Shown here: positions 34,590 through 45,916 of the stretch, piece by piece
How positions within the stretch are numbered: position 1 is the stretch's first letter
Layout of the letters: each line of letters begins with the position of its first letter
DNA from: Isoetes taiwanensis
Lineage: Eukaryota; Streptophyta; Lycopodiopsida; Isoetales; Isoetaceae
Reading direction: 5' to 3'
DNA: 64,000 nt
Assembly: GCA_021234155.1 (NCBI GenBank)
Contig: JAJEKV010000157.1
Coordinates: forward strand, 654,807 to 718,806
Notes under the pieces: generated by a model
Database searches by the model: none
The model's input: only the letters and a program-made list of their open reading frames with translations
What the model was told of the DNA's origin: nothing
Made by a program: the position numbers and the translations under genes

Positions 34590-34681
34590 GAATTTTTATG
34601 GAGGGGGATTTGAACCCCTTGCCAATATTGGCAATGCCATGGCCGCTTTAAAGCAAAAACAAAAAACAAGGATCACAGCCC
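34590..34681 (-). mobile_element. tRNA-like B-box segment, possible SINE remnant
   Basis: On the minus strand GGGGTTCAAATCCCCCTCCA resembles a tRNA T-arm and 3' acceptor strand, with GGTTCAAATCC close to the polymerase III B-box consensus. The upstream part lacks the matching acceptor strand and a recognisable anticodon arm, so this is not a tRNA gene. It lies directly next to the LINE tail (TTCTA)n and could be a SINE remnant or part of the LINE flank. Confidence 0.35.
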
Positions 34682-35970
34682 ATAGAATAGAATAGAATAG
34701 AATAGGTTTTTAGCGTCCACGGAGACCAATTGGCCTATGGGACCCAAACAAAAGAGCGACAAAGCGATATCGATGGGATTAAAAACCCTCGCCAGAAGGG
34801 TTTTCGAGGAAAAACCTTAGCAAAGAATAAGCATCTTGGCACACCGCATACAATTGCATAGGACAGTTCAAGACCGCCCCGTGAGGACACAAACGAAGTC
34901 CGTGCATCCATAACCTCACGGAGGTATGACCCCAACAAACCCATCGATGCCGTAGTCAATAAGCGATGCAACGGCTGGCCGTGCACTAGTAGTGAACATA
35001 CCTCTCCGGATATGGGCAAATGCCGGGCGGATCCGGAGGGTGTGACATTCATCCTCAATCGCGCCACCGGGTGGCAACACCGGCAAAGCCTTTGCTCTCG
35101 TGCTTCCCAAGCCCAACGCCTGTTTCAATCTTGAGGGCGATGTGCACCCCGTCGAATGGAAGCTATAAAGTGCGCTTCTTCATGGGCATTTGGGTGTACA
35201 AAAATCTTGGTGTGGGCCTCTTGTGAGCCCGGGGATTGACTTTTCGGGCGATGGTGTGTAGCTTAACGTCGCGTCGAGCCTCTCGCATCGAGGCTTGCGA
35301 AGGAAAGTAGCATCTAGGTACGGTTTAAGTGCCTCACGATCTTTCTTTGTCGACTTGGGACGATCTGTTTGTCTGCCTGCGCCCGTGAGAACCACCGAGC
35401 TTGCTTGTCTTTCCAGCGAGGATTTCGGGCGTTGGGGACCCATCGGCGTGGCCAAAAGCAAGATGGGGCAAGCGTGTATCAACCATAGCGACCACCTTTT
35501 GGAAGTAAAGCGATATGGCGTTCCAATGCGACCCGTTGAAGGGGTAGAAAGTCTCTGGAGTAGGATGCAGTGCGGGCGGTGGACTTCACCCGGGGCCCGT
35601 GCCAAGAAGGCCTTACGCGACTTGCTTGAGGTCATTCCAGTGTTGAGGGATATGACCGGACCCCCACACTCTCGCCCCATATAAAAGGACCGGCTCAACC
35701 AAGGCGAAACAAATGTATTTGGTGGCCCCAAAGGCATAACTTCCGCCTTTGTGGCTGTTGTTCTGCATGGCATATAGTGCTTTCCAACCCGCCGTGACCC
35801 GCAACCTGATAGCCGCATCCCAATGGGTGGTAGTTGAGAACTCAATCCCCAAGTACTTGTAGGTCGGAGCCACCTCTACCTCTTGCCCCTGGTAAGTGAA
35901 GGTGGGAAGCCTTGGCTGACGGGACGATGCAACTAGCAGCACCCTAGTTTTGGCCAAGTTAACTCGCATG
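34682..35970 (-). pseudogene. 3' half of a LINE, nested in the TIR element
   Basis: The minus frame 35969-35613 shows the RT connection region (VNLAKTRVLLVAS, then YQGQEVEVAPTYKYLGIEF, then ALVEPVLLYGARVWG), typical of ORF2 C-terminal to RT. The rest continues in shifting frames to a 3' end carrying CCCATAGGCC and CTCCGTGGACG followed by a (TTCTA)n tail at 34682-34705. The same 3' end recurs at 41935 and 59640, so this defines a LINE family with a pentanucleotide tail. Confidence 0.85.
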
Positions 35971-36326
35971 CCAGTGAATAGAACAGAAGAGAAATTTCTT
36001 TATTCTGTCTTGAGGATGATGGGGCACAACAGAGTGAAATAGGTGTTCGGATTCTCAAGGTCAGCAGTACCACAACCTTAGTTCGAACCTTCATGCCATG
36101 CCAGTGTTCTGATAGAATATAGAATAATCGAACTAATATTAGTACCCATCTTAAAAAAACGGCAAACTGCAAATAATCCGCGGGCTTGACATTCTGCTTC
36201 TCAATCAAGAGGATGAATGAAAACAGAGTAAAAGAACGACCCATTATTCCAGCTGATCCTGGTCAAAAACATGACTCAATTTGAGCTCCGTTGCACAAAA
36301 AAAATTGAAGTATTTTATGCCAGTTC

Positions 36327-36742
36327 TTAGACATTTTTAACTTCTGACATAGCCACGAATTTCGTCATTTTGTGAGGCGGCCCTGTTCCAGTTGCAGTCC
36401 AGCGATTTGCAAAATAACTCATCTGGCCGTTGTAAAATAACTCATCTGCAGTTGCTTCGTAGCCTGATTCCGGCGCCCAAAAAGCTTTGCTAAACTCAAA
36501 ATCTGCAGAGCTCGAAGAAGAAGACGATGCCGGGCTTCCAAGCCATTTCTTTTTCTTTTTTTTTTTTTCTTTTTCATATCCTCCCAAGCAGAAGGCAATG
36601 CTATATCCATGTCGATGTACAGATCCTTCACCTCGTTTTGGTCCGAAACCGTTGTCGAGAATGTGAAAGAATCCTCCTCAACGGAACCGCCATAGCCAGG
36701 ACCTCCGTGCTTCTCCATATCCACGCGTCCCAAAACTTGCAT
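36327..36742 (-). pseudogene. DUF1645-like gene fragment, frameshifted in a poly-lysine tract
   Basis: The minus frame from 36742 begins with MQVLGRV and reads to the KKKKKK run. After a frameshift within the A-rich Lys codons (about 36545-36575) the second frame continues with SSSSSSSADFEFSKAFW and ATADELFYNGQM. A Ser-rich run followed by DFEF and then ADELF-NGQ is the pattern of DUF1645 proteins, a plant family of unknown function. The frame ends at 36327 without the family's longer C-terminus. It sits entirely inside the 3.47-kb TIR element, consistent with a captured host gene. A homopolymer sequencing error is an alternative reason for the frameshift. Confidence 0.65.
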
Positions 36743-36806
36743 TAATTAATCACCCACTTCCGCAACAAAAAACCCAGAAAAGCAGCATTCCGGGTCACAA
36801 TTTCAA

Positions 36807-36866
36807 GGATGGATAAGAAGAAAACATGCAAGAATTGGATGGATAAGAAGAAAACATGCAAGAACT
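36807..36866. repeat. 30-bp tandem duplication
   Basis: The unit starting GGATGGATAAGAAGAAAACA at 36807-36836 is repeated exactly at 36837-36866, just upstream of the DUF1645-like fragment. Confidence 0.95.
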
Positions 36867-37441
36867 GGATTCGAAGTTTAGGAAAGGGTCAGAGAAAGCA
36901 GCTATGGGGCTATGGCGACGGCGGGTAACTACCGGACTGAAAAAAGGAATAAAAAGGCGACCAGTTCCAGCGACCCCCTGTTTTCTGCCATAGCCTAGCC
37001 ATGCTGCCGGATCTGTAAAAGAAAATAAAAAGATTAAATATAAGGTGAAGCAGCCCCGGATCCCTTACCCTATGCCGGACGGAACCATGAAAACCCTGGT
37101 CATGAAAACCATGAAGAACGAGATGAAGAACGAGAGGCCGCACTGAAGCTCTAGCAATCCTCTCAGAAGAACAGGGAAAATTTGAAATTTTATTGGATAT
37201 TCTACGGCATAGGATATTTTGGACGGTGATTCCGTCCGGAAGTATATTTTGAACAGTGATTCCTTCTAGAAGTATCTCTACGTTGTGATTCCTTCTGGAA
37301 GTATCTCTCAGGCTGTCAGGTACGGAAAACGGGACCTCCAGAACGGATCCCGTTCCCGGAGGGTTAGTGATTCTGCGGGAGGGAACATCTTGCGATAGAA
37401 TCACAATAACTGGGGTAAAAATATTTTCATCCCATTTAAAA

Positions 37442-38048
37442 TGTTAAGGAAAATGGTACTATGGTTCCATTTGTATATGTTGGGTGGAGAAGTGTGAAGT
37501 CTATCCTATGGTACAACCTATATTTAGAAAAATGGGAGAATAGATGCAAGCTCCATATATAGAAACAAAATGTAAGGTGTCATAGTCAATCATGTATCCG
37601 ATTCGACGGATGAGATCGTCTGGAGCCTCATCACAGCCATCCAGTATAGCATCCACCTTCATTTTAATACATGCCTATGATCGCCGGACTTGGCAGCACC
37701 GCCCAACTGGCAGGAATTTAAGCAATCACATTTGGATGTTTTAACACACTGCGGATCGATCACTGTTGCTCGTTACCTTATTTCGGTGATTTGCAGATTT
37801 TTTTCATTTGGGTTCGTACGTGAATTTGAAATTTTCCCTTCAAATTTAGGATTTGAATTTTGCCCTTTTGGTGTTGTACTTACAGTTCGGAATAGCTGGG
37901 TCTTTATATTGGGCAGTAAATCATCGTTGAGTGTTGTTTTCTTGTTCATTTGCAGAGTTTTTCCTTGTAGGCCCTTCCAAAAAAATTTTGAAAGTCTGAT
38001 TTTGTGTAATCAAATTGTTGAGCAGATTTTCTGTTTGGACGAGCTAAG
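37442..38048. other. Upstream region of malate synthase
   Basis: The first 50 bp is the right side of the duplicated target described for the TIR element. The remainder is AT-rich and presumably holds the promoter and 5' leader. I cannot place a TATA box with confidence. Confidence 0.5.
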
Positions 38049-40860
38049 ATGGGAGCTATGGATCAGAGAAAAATGGGTAACAAGAGCTTTCCTGAAGGAG
38101 TTCGGATCAGGGGGGCTATGGCGGTGGGCTATACTAGGGTTCTTACTCCGGAGGCTCTGAGCTTTGTAGCAGAGCTTGAGCGCAAGTTCCGTTCGAGGGT
38201 GAAGTATATTCATGCCTGTAGACGAGATCAGCAGGCGCGGTATGATAATGGGGAGCTTCCTTCTTTTGATCCTGCAACTGAGGCTATTAGGGAGCATGAT
38301 TGGACTTGTGCAGAAATGCCTGCCGCCATAGCTGACCGCAGAGTGGAAATCACTGGTCCTGTGGAACGGAAAATGATCATCAATGCCTTGAATTCTGGTG
38401 CCAAAGTCTTCATGGTAAGAAATTTGATTTGATTCCTTCATATGATTTTATTCAGATTTGTCTTTGTTAATTGTGCGGACAAGTTCTTGCTCTGTCGCAC
38501 TCCTTACTTCTTTTTTGATTCGTAGCGTTAGCTACTGTGCTTGATTTATAGATTAAAGTATGGAAAATTACAGATGTGCTGTAGGATCTTATAAAAATTT
38601 GGATATTTATTTGCAGGCAGATTTTGAGGATTCTTTGTGCCCCACATGGGATAACATAGTGAAAGGGCAGATCAATCTATGTGATGCAGTAAATGGCACA
38701 ATAGAATATGAAGATAAAGCTAGAAACAGGACCTACAGACTAAACGATAAAACGGCAGTGCTTTTTGTGAGGCCAAGGGGGTGGCATCTCCAAGAAGCTC
38801 ATATTGAAGTGGATGGAGAGCCTATGACAGGGGCGTTGTTGGATTTTGGTCTATATTTCTTCCACAATCACCAGACATTTAGGTCTAAGCATGGTGGTTC
38901 AGGGCCATATTTTTATCTACCTAAAATGCAGCATTCTAGAGAAGCAGCTCTATGGAATGCTGTATTTTGTTGGGCTCAAAACGAACTAGGTGTTCCCATA
39001 GGTAGCATCAAAGGGACTGTTTTGATAGAAACCTTGCCTGCAGTGTTCCAGATGCATGAGATTTTGTTTGAGCTTAAGGATCATTCTGCTGGACTGAATT
39101 GTGGCAGATGGGATTATATTTTCAGCTTTATCAAAACTGTGCGAGCCCATCGTGATCGTCTTCTTCCTGATCGTGTTCAGGTTGGCATGACCCAGCATTT
39201 CTTGAAGAGCTATACTGAGTTGCTCATTAAAACTTGCCACAGACGAGGTGTACATGCCATGGGCGGTATGGTAAGTTGCAAATTTCCATATGCGTTTCAA
39301 GGTCTTCTGGTCTTTGTTTCTTAATTTTTAGTATATGTAGTTTGGAAAATTGTGTGATATGGTTTGACATGTATACTTGATTGCTTAGGAATGTTGAAAA
39401 TTTATGCGTTATGGTAAATCTATACGTCTCTTTGGTCTGTTTATTGGGCTGAAGATCAGTTGAACAATGTGAAAGGTCCATGACTTGAGACTTGTTTCTT
39501 CTAATCTAAGGAGAGAGGCAAGACAAATGTGAACTCACCCATGGTTTGTTTTTTCTGGCTTGAATATCTTCAGGTTTTGTTGTTTAGCAGCCTGTAGGTA
39601 ACTTGTAGTTTTAGCAACCTGGAGGTAACTTGTAGTTCTATTTGCTGACTGTTCCTTCCAATCTAAGAAGAAAGATGAGACAAATTTGGAGGTAACTTGT
39701 AGTTCTATTTGCTGACTGTTCCTTCCAATCTAAGAAGAAAGATGAGACAAATGTGGGGCTCTCCCATGGTTTGTTTTTATGTGGCTTTAACATTTAAAGA
39801 CTTTTTAGCTTAGCAGCTGTCGATAACTTCTAGCCAAAGATTTGATTGTTGGAGTAATTTGGTTGACCAAGGGGATGCCATGATGGATAATTTGGTTGAC
39901 CAAGGGGATGCATTCATGATGCATAAGATTAAACTTTGTTTATCTAATTTGTTCTTTTAAACTTTGTTTATCTAATTTGTTGTTACTTTCAATCCCTGAT
40001 TAGTGGTAAAAGATGGTTCTATGCAGGATAATATGTTTGTGATTGATATGTTCACATATTGAATGTGCATTACTTCCAGTCATCACATATTAAATGTGCA
40101 TTACTTCCAATCCTTGATTAGTAAAGATGAATCTATGCAGAATAATATGTTTGTGATTGATATGTTCACACACTGAATGTGCAATGTTGTCTAAATTCAT
40201 GATTGTTGAGTGTAACAGGCAGCTCAGATACCAATAAGGGACAATCCAGAGGCGAATGATGCTGCCTTTGGACTGGTGAAGGCAGATAAGCTGCGCGAAG
40301 TGAAGGCAGGGCATGATGGAACATGGGCAGCGCATCCAGGTCTCATAGCCCTAGTAACAAAGGTATTTGATGACAACATGAAAGGGCCAAATCAGCTGCA
40401 CATGAAGAGGGAAGAAGTAGCAGTGACAGAACAAGATCTTCTGCAGATGCCAAAGGGAGTAAGGACTCTGGAAGGCCTGAGACTGAACACCAGAGTTGGT
40501 GTTCAGTATTTAGCAGCTTGGCTAACAGGCACAGGTTCTGTTCCCCTTTATAACTTGATGGAAGATGCAGCCACTGCTGAAATTAGCAGGGTCCAGAACT
40601 GGCAGTGGATCCATTATGAAGCCATTCTTGATGGGGAGCCTGTCCCTATTCGAGTCACTCGCCAACTGTTTAGCAGAATCCTTGAAGAGGAAATGGCGCG
40701 TATTGAGAGGGAAGTGGGATCTAAACGTTTTAAAACAGGCAGGTTTTTCGAAGCTGCTAGATTGTTTGGCAAACAGTGCACTACTGAGCATTTGGATGAT
40801 TTTCTCACCCTTGATGCCTACAGGAGTATTGTCAAGTACTGCCCTCTTTCTCGCATGTAG
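38049..40860 (+). CDS. MLS: Malate synthase, glyoxysomal/peroxisomal (three exons)
   Basis: It condenses glyoxylate with acetyl-CoA to malate in the glyoxylate cycle, used when seedlings turn fat into sugar. Exons 38049-38414, 38617-39270 and 40219-40860 splice with GT-AG introns in phase 0 and give 553 residues, close to the plant norm. Recognised: [21 protein letters not shown] (about 101-121), RPRGWH (R174/R176, active-site Arg region), [13 protein letters not shown], the family signature [16 protein letters not shown] (276-291), and [11 protein letters not shown] (D456, likely catalytic base). The C-terminus SRM is a plant type-1 peroxisomal targeting variant. All three exons are uninterrupted, so it appears functional. 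Intron 2 is 948 bp and full of small duplications. AATAAA-like signals follow the stop near 40927. Confidence 0.97.
39621..39754. repeat. 67-bp tandem duplication in malate synthase intron 2
   Basis: The unit from GGAGGTAACTTGTAGTTCTA at 39621-39687 is repeated at 39688-39754. Shorter duplications follow in the same intron: TTGGTTGACCAAGGGGATGC (about 39860 and 39893), AAACTTTGTTTATCTAATTT (about 39929 and 39958), and a segment with ATGTTTGTGATTGATATG near 40031 and 40147. Confidence 0.93.
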
Positions 40861-42314
40861 AACAGCTACTTTGTTTTCATGTTCGGTATGAGCTTGAGCT
40901 TAGATGGGTGATGTATGATTGCCTATAAATAAATTTGCAACACTTGTATCGCTGTTAAGATGGACAAGACATCCTTTGTTGTAAATAGTTTTATAGGACA
41001 CAAGTTTCAATACGTTTTTCCGTGTCTCTTATGTAATTCTGGACATAGTCTTCATTCATATTCTCTATTCTCCTTCATTCATATTCTCTATTCCATTCAT
41101 ATTCTCTAATTTGGATGCTAATGCCTATTATATTGTTATTGCTAGCCCTTATTGGGTCTTTAATTTGATGGTGCAGGCTTTGATTCGCAAGCAAATGTGT
41201 CCCCCTGGCGTTAGTTATAACTCGAAATGACAGTTTTAGTAATATATATCTGTTTGCGTAAGGATATGCATGGAGTTTGTGCTTTTTTAGAATGTTGCAT
41301 CTAGAAGTTTCACATAAAAATTGCAAACAATGTTCATATTTACTGAAATAGTCTCAATTAATTAAACGATATTAATTCCACAGCCGTTGTCATTGGCACG
41401 TCTAAGTTTATGCTTTAGGTACCTACATCAAAAACAATCTGTCCTATACTTCTCTAGGAGTGTCTATATGCTTGATATAAATGTTCCTTCTAATGCTCAT
41501 AGTCTTAGAAAATCCCCTGGCTTTAACTTGAAGGTGTAGGCATGCCTCAATCTCGTGTGTCATACATACCATTGATGTTGAAAATTCTCCATTACTATAT
41601 TAGGTTACTCAAGAACTCTAGAAGCTGAAAGTCACCTAACACATACTTTGGGATAGCCTTTTACGCTCCCATCGCATATGCCAATGTTCAGATGCCTCTA
41701 ATAGTTCCCTTATATAGCATATACTTCAAACATATAGTTTCCATGGCATATGCCCATGCTTCTTGGCCTAAAAATAGTTCCCTCGCATAGATATCAAACA
41801 TAGAGTTCATTGCTCTCCACAATAGAAACACGCCAACGCGTATTATTTACAACAACATGGCTCCTTACAATAATGAGAATTCTTATTTAAGTAGAAGTGG
41901 TGATTAGAAACACAAGAAATTGAATTGATTCAAAATTTATTGTCCACGGAGCTTAAGATGCCTATGGACCCAAACAAAATAAGAACACAACATGCTTATT
42001 ACTGTCCATGATTAAAGAACCCCTCACCTTGAAGTGTTTTCGAGGGCGACCTAAATAATAACCATTATGAATAGTTGTGTAACTGTAGGGAGGAGCTTCG
42101 CAAGGTGAGGGAAGCACATCTACAAGAGAAATGGGTAGTCTGCAAGGGAGGTACAACTATTATTCAAGACCTTTGGCCTTCTAATCCTCAATGACTGGCT
42201 TGTTTAAAGAAGATAATCCAGCACAATATTATATATTGGTTTTATTAAAATTTTGGGCCTTCTTGTTCTGTTCTGCCCATGCTCTTTATCGTCTCATGAC
42301 CATTTATGGTCTTA
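40861..42314. other. Malate synthase 3' flank, little recognisable content
   Basis: The 3' untranslated region probably ends within the first roughly 180 bp. TATTCTCTATTC repeats lie at 41060-41108. Beyond that only the LINE 3' remnant at 41935-42170 is recognisable. No RNA gene is seen. Confidence 0.5.
41935..42170 (-). mobile_element. 3'-end remnant of the (TTCTA)n-tailed LINE family
   Basis: Minus-strand CCATAGGCATCTTAAGCTCCG resembles the 3' end at 34710-34745 (GTTTGGGTCCCATAGGCC...CTCCGTGGA). Upstream text with CCCTCGAAAACACTTCA (42028 on) corresponds to the AACCCTTCTGGCGAGGG region of that copy. A short, diverged fragment. Confidence 0.6.
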
Positions 42315-42511
42315 GGGTGCTTTCCCATGGGACTAAAACCCAGAGATTTTCTTGAGGTCAGGCCGAAGGCTCCGGTGTTCCCATGAGCACCTTACTTGCT
42401 TGATTCAGGTTTTAGACCTGAGTCGCAAATTATTCTCCACACAATTCTGAGCCTCAGGTTTTTGACCTTAGTACAGCTTTTTCAGGTCTGCAAATTCATG
42501 GGAAAGCACCC
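42315..42511. mobile_element. Tourist-like MITE, copy 1 (197 bp)
   Basis: The terminal inverted repeats GGGTGCTTTCCCATG and CATGGGAAAGCACCC are perfect, and TTA flanks both ends (42312-42314, 42512-42514). A 3-bp TTA duplication is the mark of PIF/Harbinger elements and their Tourist MITEs. No coding capacity. A second copy with identical termini lies at 55290-55475. Confidence 0.93.
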
Positions 42512-42514
42512 TTA

Positions 42515-44030
42515 GTGGACAAGTTTTTTATCTACGTACCTACATGCCTATATCCTCATCATGGTAGACACAACAAGCATGTCTCCTAAGTCATTGACCG
42601 TCTTCTATATTCTTTCTCGAGTCCTTGATGCTGCTAGTAAAAACGTGCATAGGTAATGAGAAGAAAGGTCAAAACACAGAAAATTGATATGATAGAAGAT
42701 TTCATGACATTGACCAAGTGGATAAAGTTTCAACCAAAAATCCAATAGTCATCTAAAATGTGTTGCCGAAGCATGAATTTGTGAATATAAACAGAGATGG
42801 TTGCCTAAGGACCTTCAACATACTCTTCTAGCAATTTTTGAATAAGTAAATTACCCGAGGCAAGGGGTAGGGCACATAAGGGCCCTCGCCATCTTCTCCA
42901 CTAAGATGAGTTTGACATGTCATATGTCCTACCAAAGTAGGTACAATAGGCAGGCCTTTAGAACTTTACACTTTCAAAGGTGAAGTTGAAAAAAGTAGTT
43001 TTCACACTTTCCATACATATTTCCTTATTTTTTTTTCCAAATAGAAGTAGAGTGCAAATACAAGAGCACGAGGGCGAGCAAGGACACAAGAATTGGAGCC
43101 GCAATGAAATAGAATGTTAAACCCCATGCTGAAGATCCATACAGTCATCAGACGACCATACATATGAATATCTGCTAGGAAAGTAGCTACTATAGGAAAC
43201 AAATATAGTACAACAAAAAACTAAAAAAGCAACTCTAAAAAACTGTACATCCCAAACCATTGCGAAATTGGAGCCCAATTCCGACTTTGCCATATAATAG
43301 TGGGATGAAGGGCGCTTGAAGGCTTTGAAGGGCACAGACAGTGCAGTTTCCTCCTCAGCATCACATTTCTTAGCATAACTTCTGATCCATGACTCCATTT
43401 CAGGTGAGCTTTATTGGTTGGAAAGTCTCTCTAGGATCTTTTCGGTGGTGTATGACATGGTCATATTTGGTTAAATTTTCTGGATCAAAACAACATTTTT
43501 TTGGCCGGGTTTGGTAGGGTTTCACATCGCACTAGTTAATTAATACATGTTTTGCACTATTGGATATTGTTTTACAAGGTTTTCACATGTTTTGCCAGAT
43601 CTTTTGAAATAGGGCTTTACAGATTGATTTGGTTTGACCTAATCCATGTCCAGTTTGATTTGAACTTTGCATTGCCCAATCTGCTTTGATTTAATGAGGT
43701 TGCCCTTATTTGTGCTTCATCGTGTCAAGAAAAAATAGGAATAAAGAAAGATTTAGTAGCAAAAATTAGTACCAAGAAGGTCTCCTGCAGAGCAAGAGCC
43801 TGTTCTAGAGCTTTACAGGGACAAGTCGAGGCTAGTGTTTAGACAATTCTACCACCTTCTATCATTGTCCTCAACACTTTTGCATGGTTGATGAGAGGTA
43901 GAGCCATTTTTTAGATGAGTTTTGCCGCATAACTTTATTGCCAGGCGAAAGAGTTTTTCCCAAAAACATTCTCTGTCAGAGGTGCGTATCGAGACAAAGA
44001 GGAGTATTCAATACAACTCGATTGCCATTA
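42515..44030. other. Unassigned sequence
   Basis: No mobile element or RNA gene is recognised. A minus-strand open frame of 93 codons (43398-43117) includes ESWIRSYAKKCDAEEETALS and a hydrophobic C-terminal half that could span a membrane. It has no recognised relative and may be chance. Confidence 0.35.
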
Positions 44031-45503
44031 TGATGCTCCCTGAATCTATACGATGCTCCCATCGTATAAATACAGGGATTTCCCTCCCTCGGTGACTACA
44101 TCACCACGGAAGGGCCCTCTGTCTAACTTGGACCACTTAGGATGGCCAAGTGTCCGGGTGAAGGACACAGAGGTGTCATTCGTCCCACGCCCTCTATGGG
44201 AATCCTATACAGCGGAAGCATACATACATGTTAGCACCTAGCAAGCATATACAAAAGAATATACCACCACGAAGGGTAGTCCATCCATCTTCTATATAAG
44301 CAACAATACAATGCCAATATAACATAAGAAATGCACCCTAAATACGTCTCTATCTCGAGCCCAAACTCGAGAGGGGTCGACTGACAGTCAATGCATTGGT
44401 TGGCATAGGACAATGGCAAAGGTAGTCCACTCCATCCGCCCCTCCTGTGCACACTTTGCAAATAGGCTGAATCATGCTATAACATGGTTATAGCCTTCGG
44501 GAGTTGTAATCTCATGGAGTCACCCTATGAGACTACTCCGAGTTACATCTCCCCGGTTCGATGAGGTAGGAAAGGGATGAATCTCCTCCAGAATTACAAT
44601 GGTTTTATGGATGTGCTAGAGGATACGTGCCATACGGGTGCACACGCATCCGTACCCGACTTACCCACCTAAATCTATACCGAGTCCAGGACATTCCTAT
44701 AGGCACATATCCTGCGACCTAGGGGGTGTCAGACCCATACCCGGCCCACACGTAGTGACCGACTATAAGTCTAGCACACTGTAGGAGCTCTAGTAGCCAC
44801 GCTCAGCAAGGCTCTACCCCCACTTCACTAGTTATGACCGTTATTTGGTGCTGAACCGCATCATAACATCTATAGCCCGATGGGTTCTTGTACACAGGCC
44901 GCATTTACTAGGTCTTAAGGGTTCTAGCTAGAAACATACCTACTACTATGAGCTTTTCAGGTCTCTACCCACCCTTAATTCCAAACACACAGGAGGAACA
45001 GAGAAAGAACATAATCACAGACAACATATCCATCATCATCTTAATAAGAACACATAAAAGAGAGAGTTTAACCATTCATCTAGTCATACAAGGGTTAGCT
45101 GAATCTCAAACTATCTAGAGACTAACCGTTTCTGGGCTAGAGCCATTATCATGAAAGGCTTCCATCCTTCAGGTCTGGGTGCAGTGGCAAGTAGCTCCTC
45201 CCTTATCCAACCCTTCCTAAATCGATTTGGGGCAGAATTGGAGAATAGGGCCCCACTTGTCCCCTAACTTTAGCAAGCCTCCCCTGGCCAATCGGATTGG
45301 GCCAGGTGGTGCCCCCTAATTAGCTTACATTTACTAATTTCAGTCTAATTAGCTTAATTAACTTATTAACAATCGACATAGCTAATAAAAGCCCTTTTAG
45401 ATTAGCCCAAGTTATCTTCCAATGACCCTTAAGGCCTTACTTATATTCGGGTGACGTGTCATAGTATTTATACGTATATCGTATAAACACACGGAACATC
45501 ACA
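44031..45503 (-). mobile_element. Gypsy LTR, inverted copy
   Basis: In reverse complement it follows the reference LTR from the TGTGATGTTCC start (45503) to a diverged end near 44031 (CTCCCTGAATCTATACGATGC corresponds to the final GCATCATATAGATTCTGGGG). The CTGACC and GTCGGTCACTA blocks are in the same order. A plus-strand 62-codon frame (44053-44241) is the antisense frame seen in the other LTRs. The adjoining internal sequence is on its right. Confidence 0.9.
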
Positions 45504-45900
45504 TTCCCCCCCCCCTTAGAATAATGCTATCCTCAGCATTGTGGTTAACTAGGTAACAAGAATAATTAAGTTATAGAAAGTAAAATTACTTCATGAGGTA
45601 ATACAAAGTTACATACGCTAATCAGTGATCAAAGTTCTTTTAGGACCGCAGTCCATTCAAAACAGAGAATACAGATCATTAACACAAAATTATAGAGAAG
45701 AGCACACATGCAAAACAACAAGAGATGGCCCCCAGACAGAGGCCTCGAAGCTTCTACAAATAGCACAGTACGCGCTACTAGCCTGCAGAATTACAGTACA
45801 TCAGTACTTATAAAATAATTTAAATAGTGTGGTTGAAGGGACCACCGCTTAAAGAAAAAGAAATAGGAATGAAGGAAATCCTATCATGCCTAAGGCTAGC
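45504..45900 (-). other. Gypsy 3' untranslated region and polypurine tract, truncated
   Basis: On the minus strand this is the counterpart of 30150-30485: an altered polypurine tract (AAGGGGGGGGGGAA), then the AATGCTGAGGATAGC and TTGCAAACCA-type blocks in order. It stops at about 45900, so the element is cut off inside its 3' untranslated region. Confidence 0.85.
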
Positions 45901-45916
45901 ATTTTATCTGAGAAAA

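Larger units (their letters stand above)
33967..37433. mobile_element. 3.47-kb TIR DNA transposon, 8-bp target duplication ATTTAAAA
   Basis: The left end begins GGGTGAAAATATTTTTACCC (33967 on) and the right end, reverse-complemented, GGGATGAAAATATTTTTACC. The match extends past 45 bp through GTTATTGTGATTC and CGCAAGAT. ATTTAAAA flanks both ends (33959-33966 and 37434-37441), which fits hAT-like elements; a 9-bp duplication is also possible. Further inside, ATTCC/GGAAT motifs are dense on the left and fewer on the right. The cargo comprises a nested LINE and a broken DUF1645-like gene on the minus strand. No transposase is visible, so it is non-autonomous. Confidence 0.9.

Noticed and set aside
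34590-34681. tRNA gene on the minus strand
   Set aside because: Only the T-arm-like 3' part is present; acceptor pairing and an anticodon arm cannot be built.
35180-35845. 221-codon minus-strand frame
   Set aside because: It is an out-of-frame reading of the LINE 3' half, whose true frame gives RT-connection motifs.
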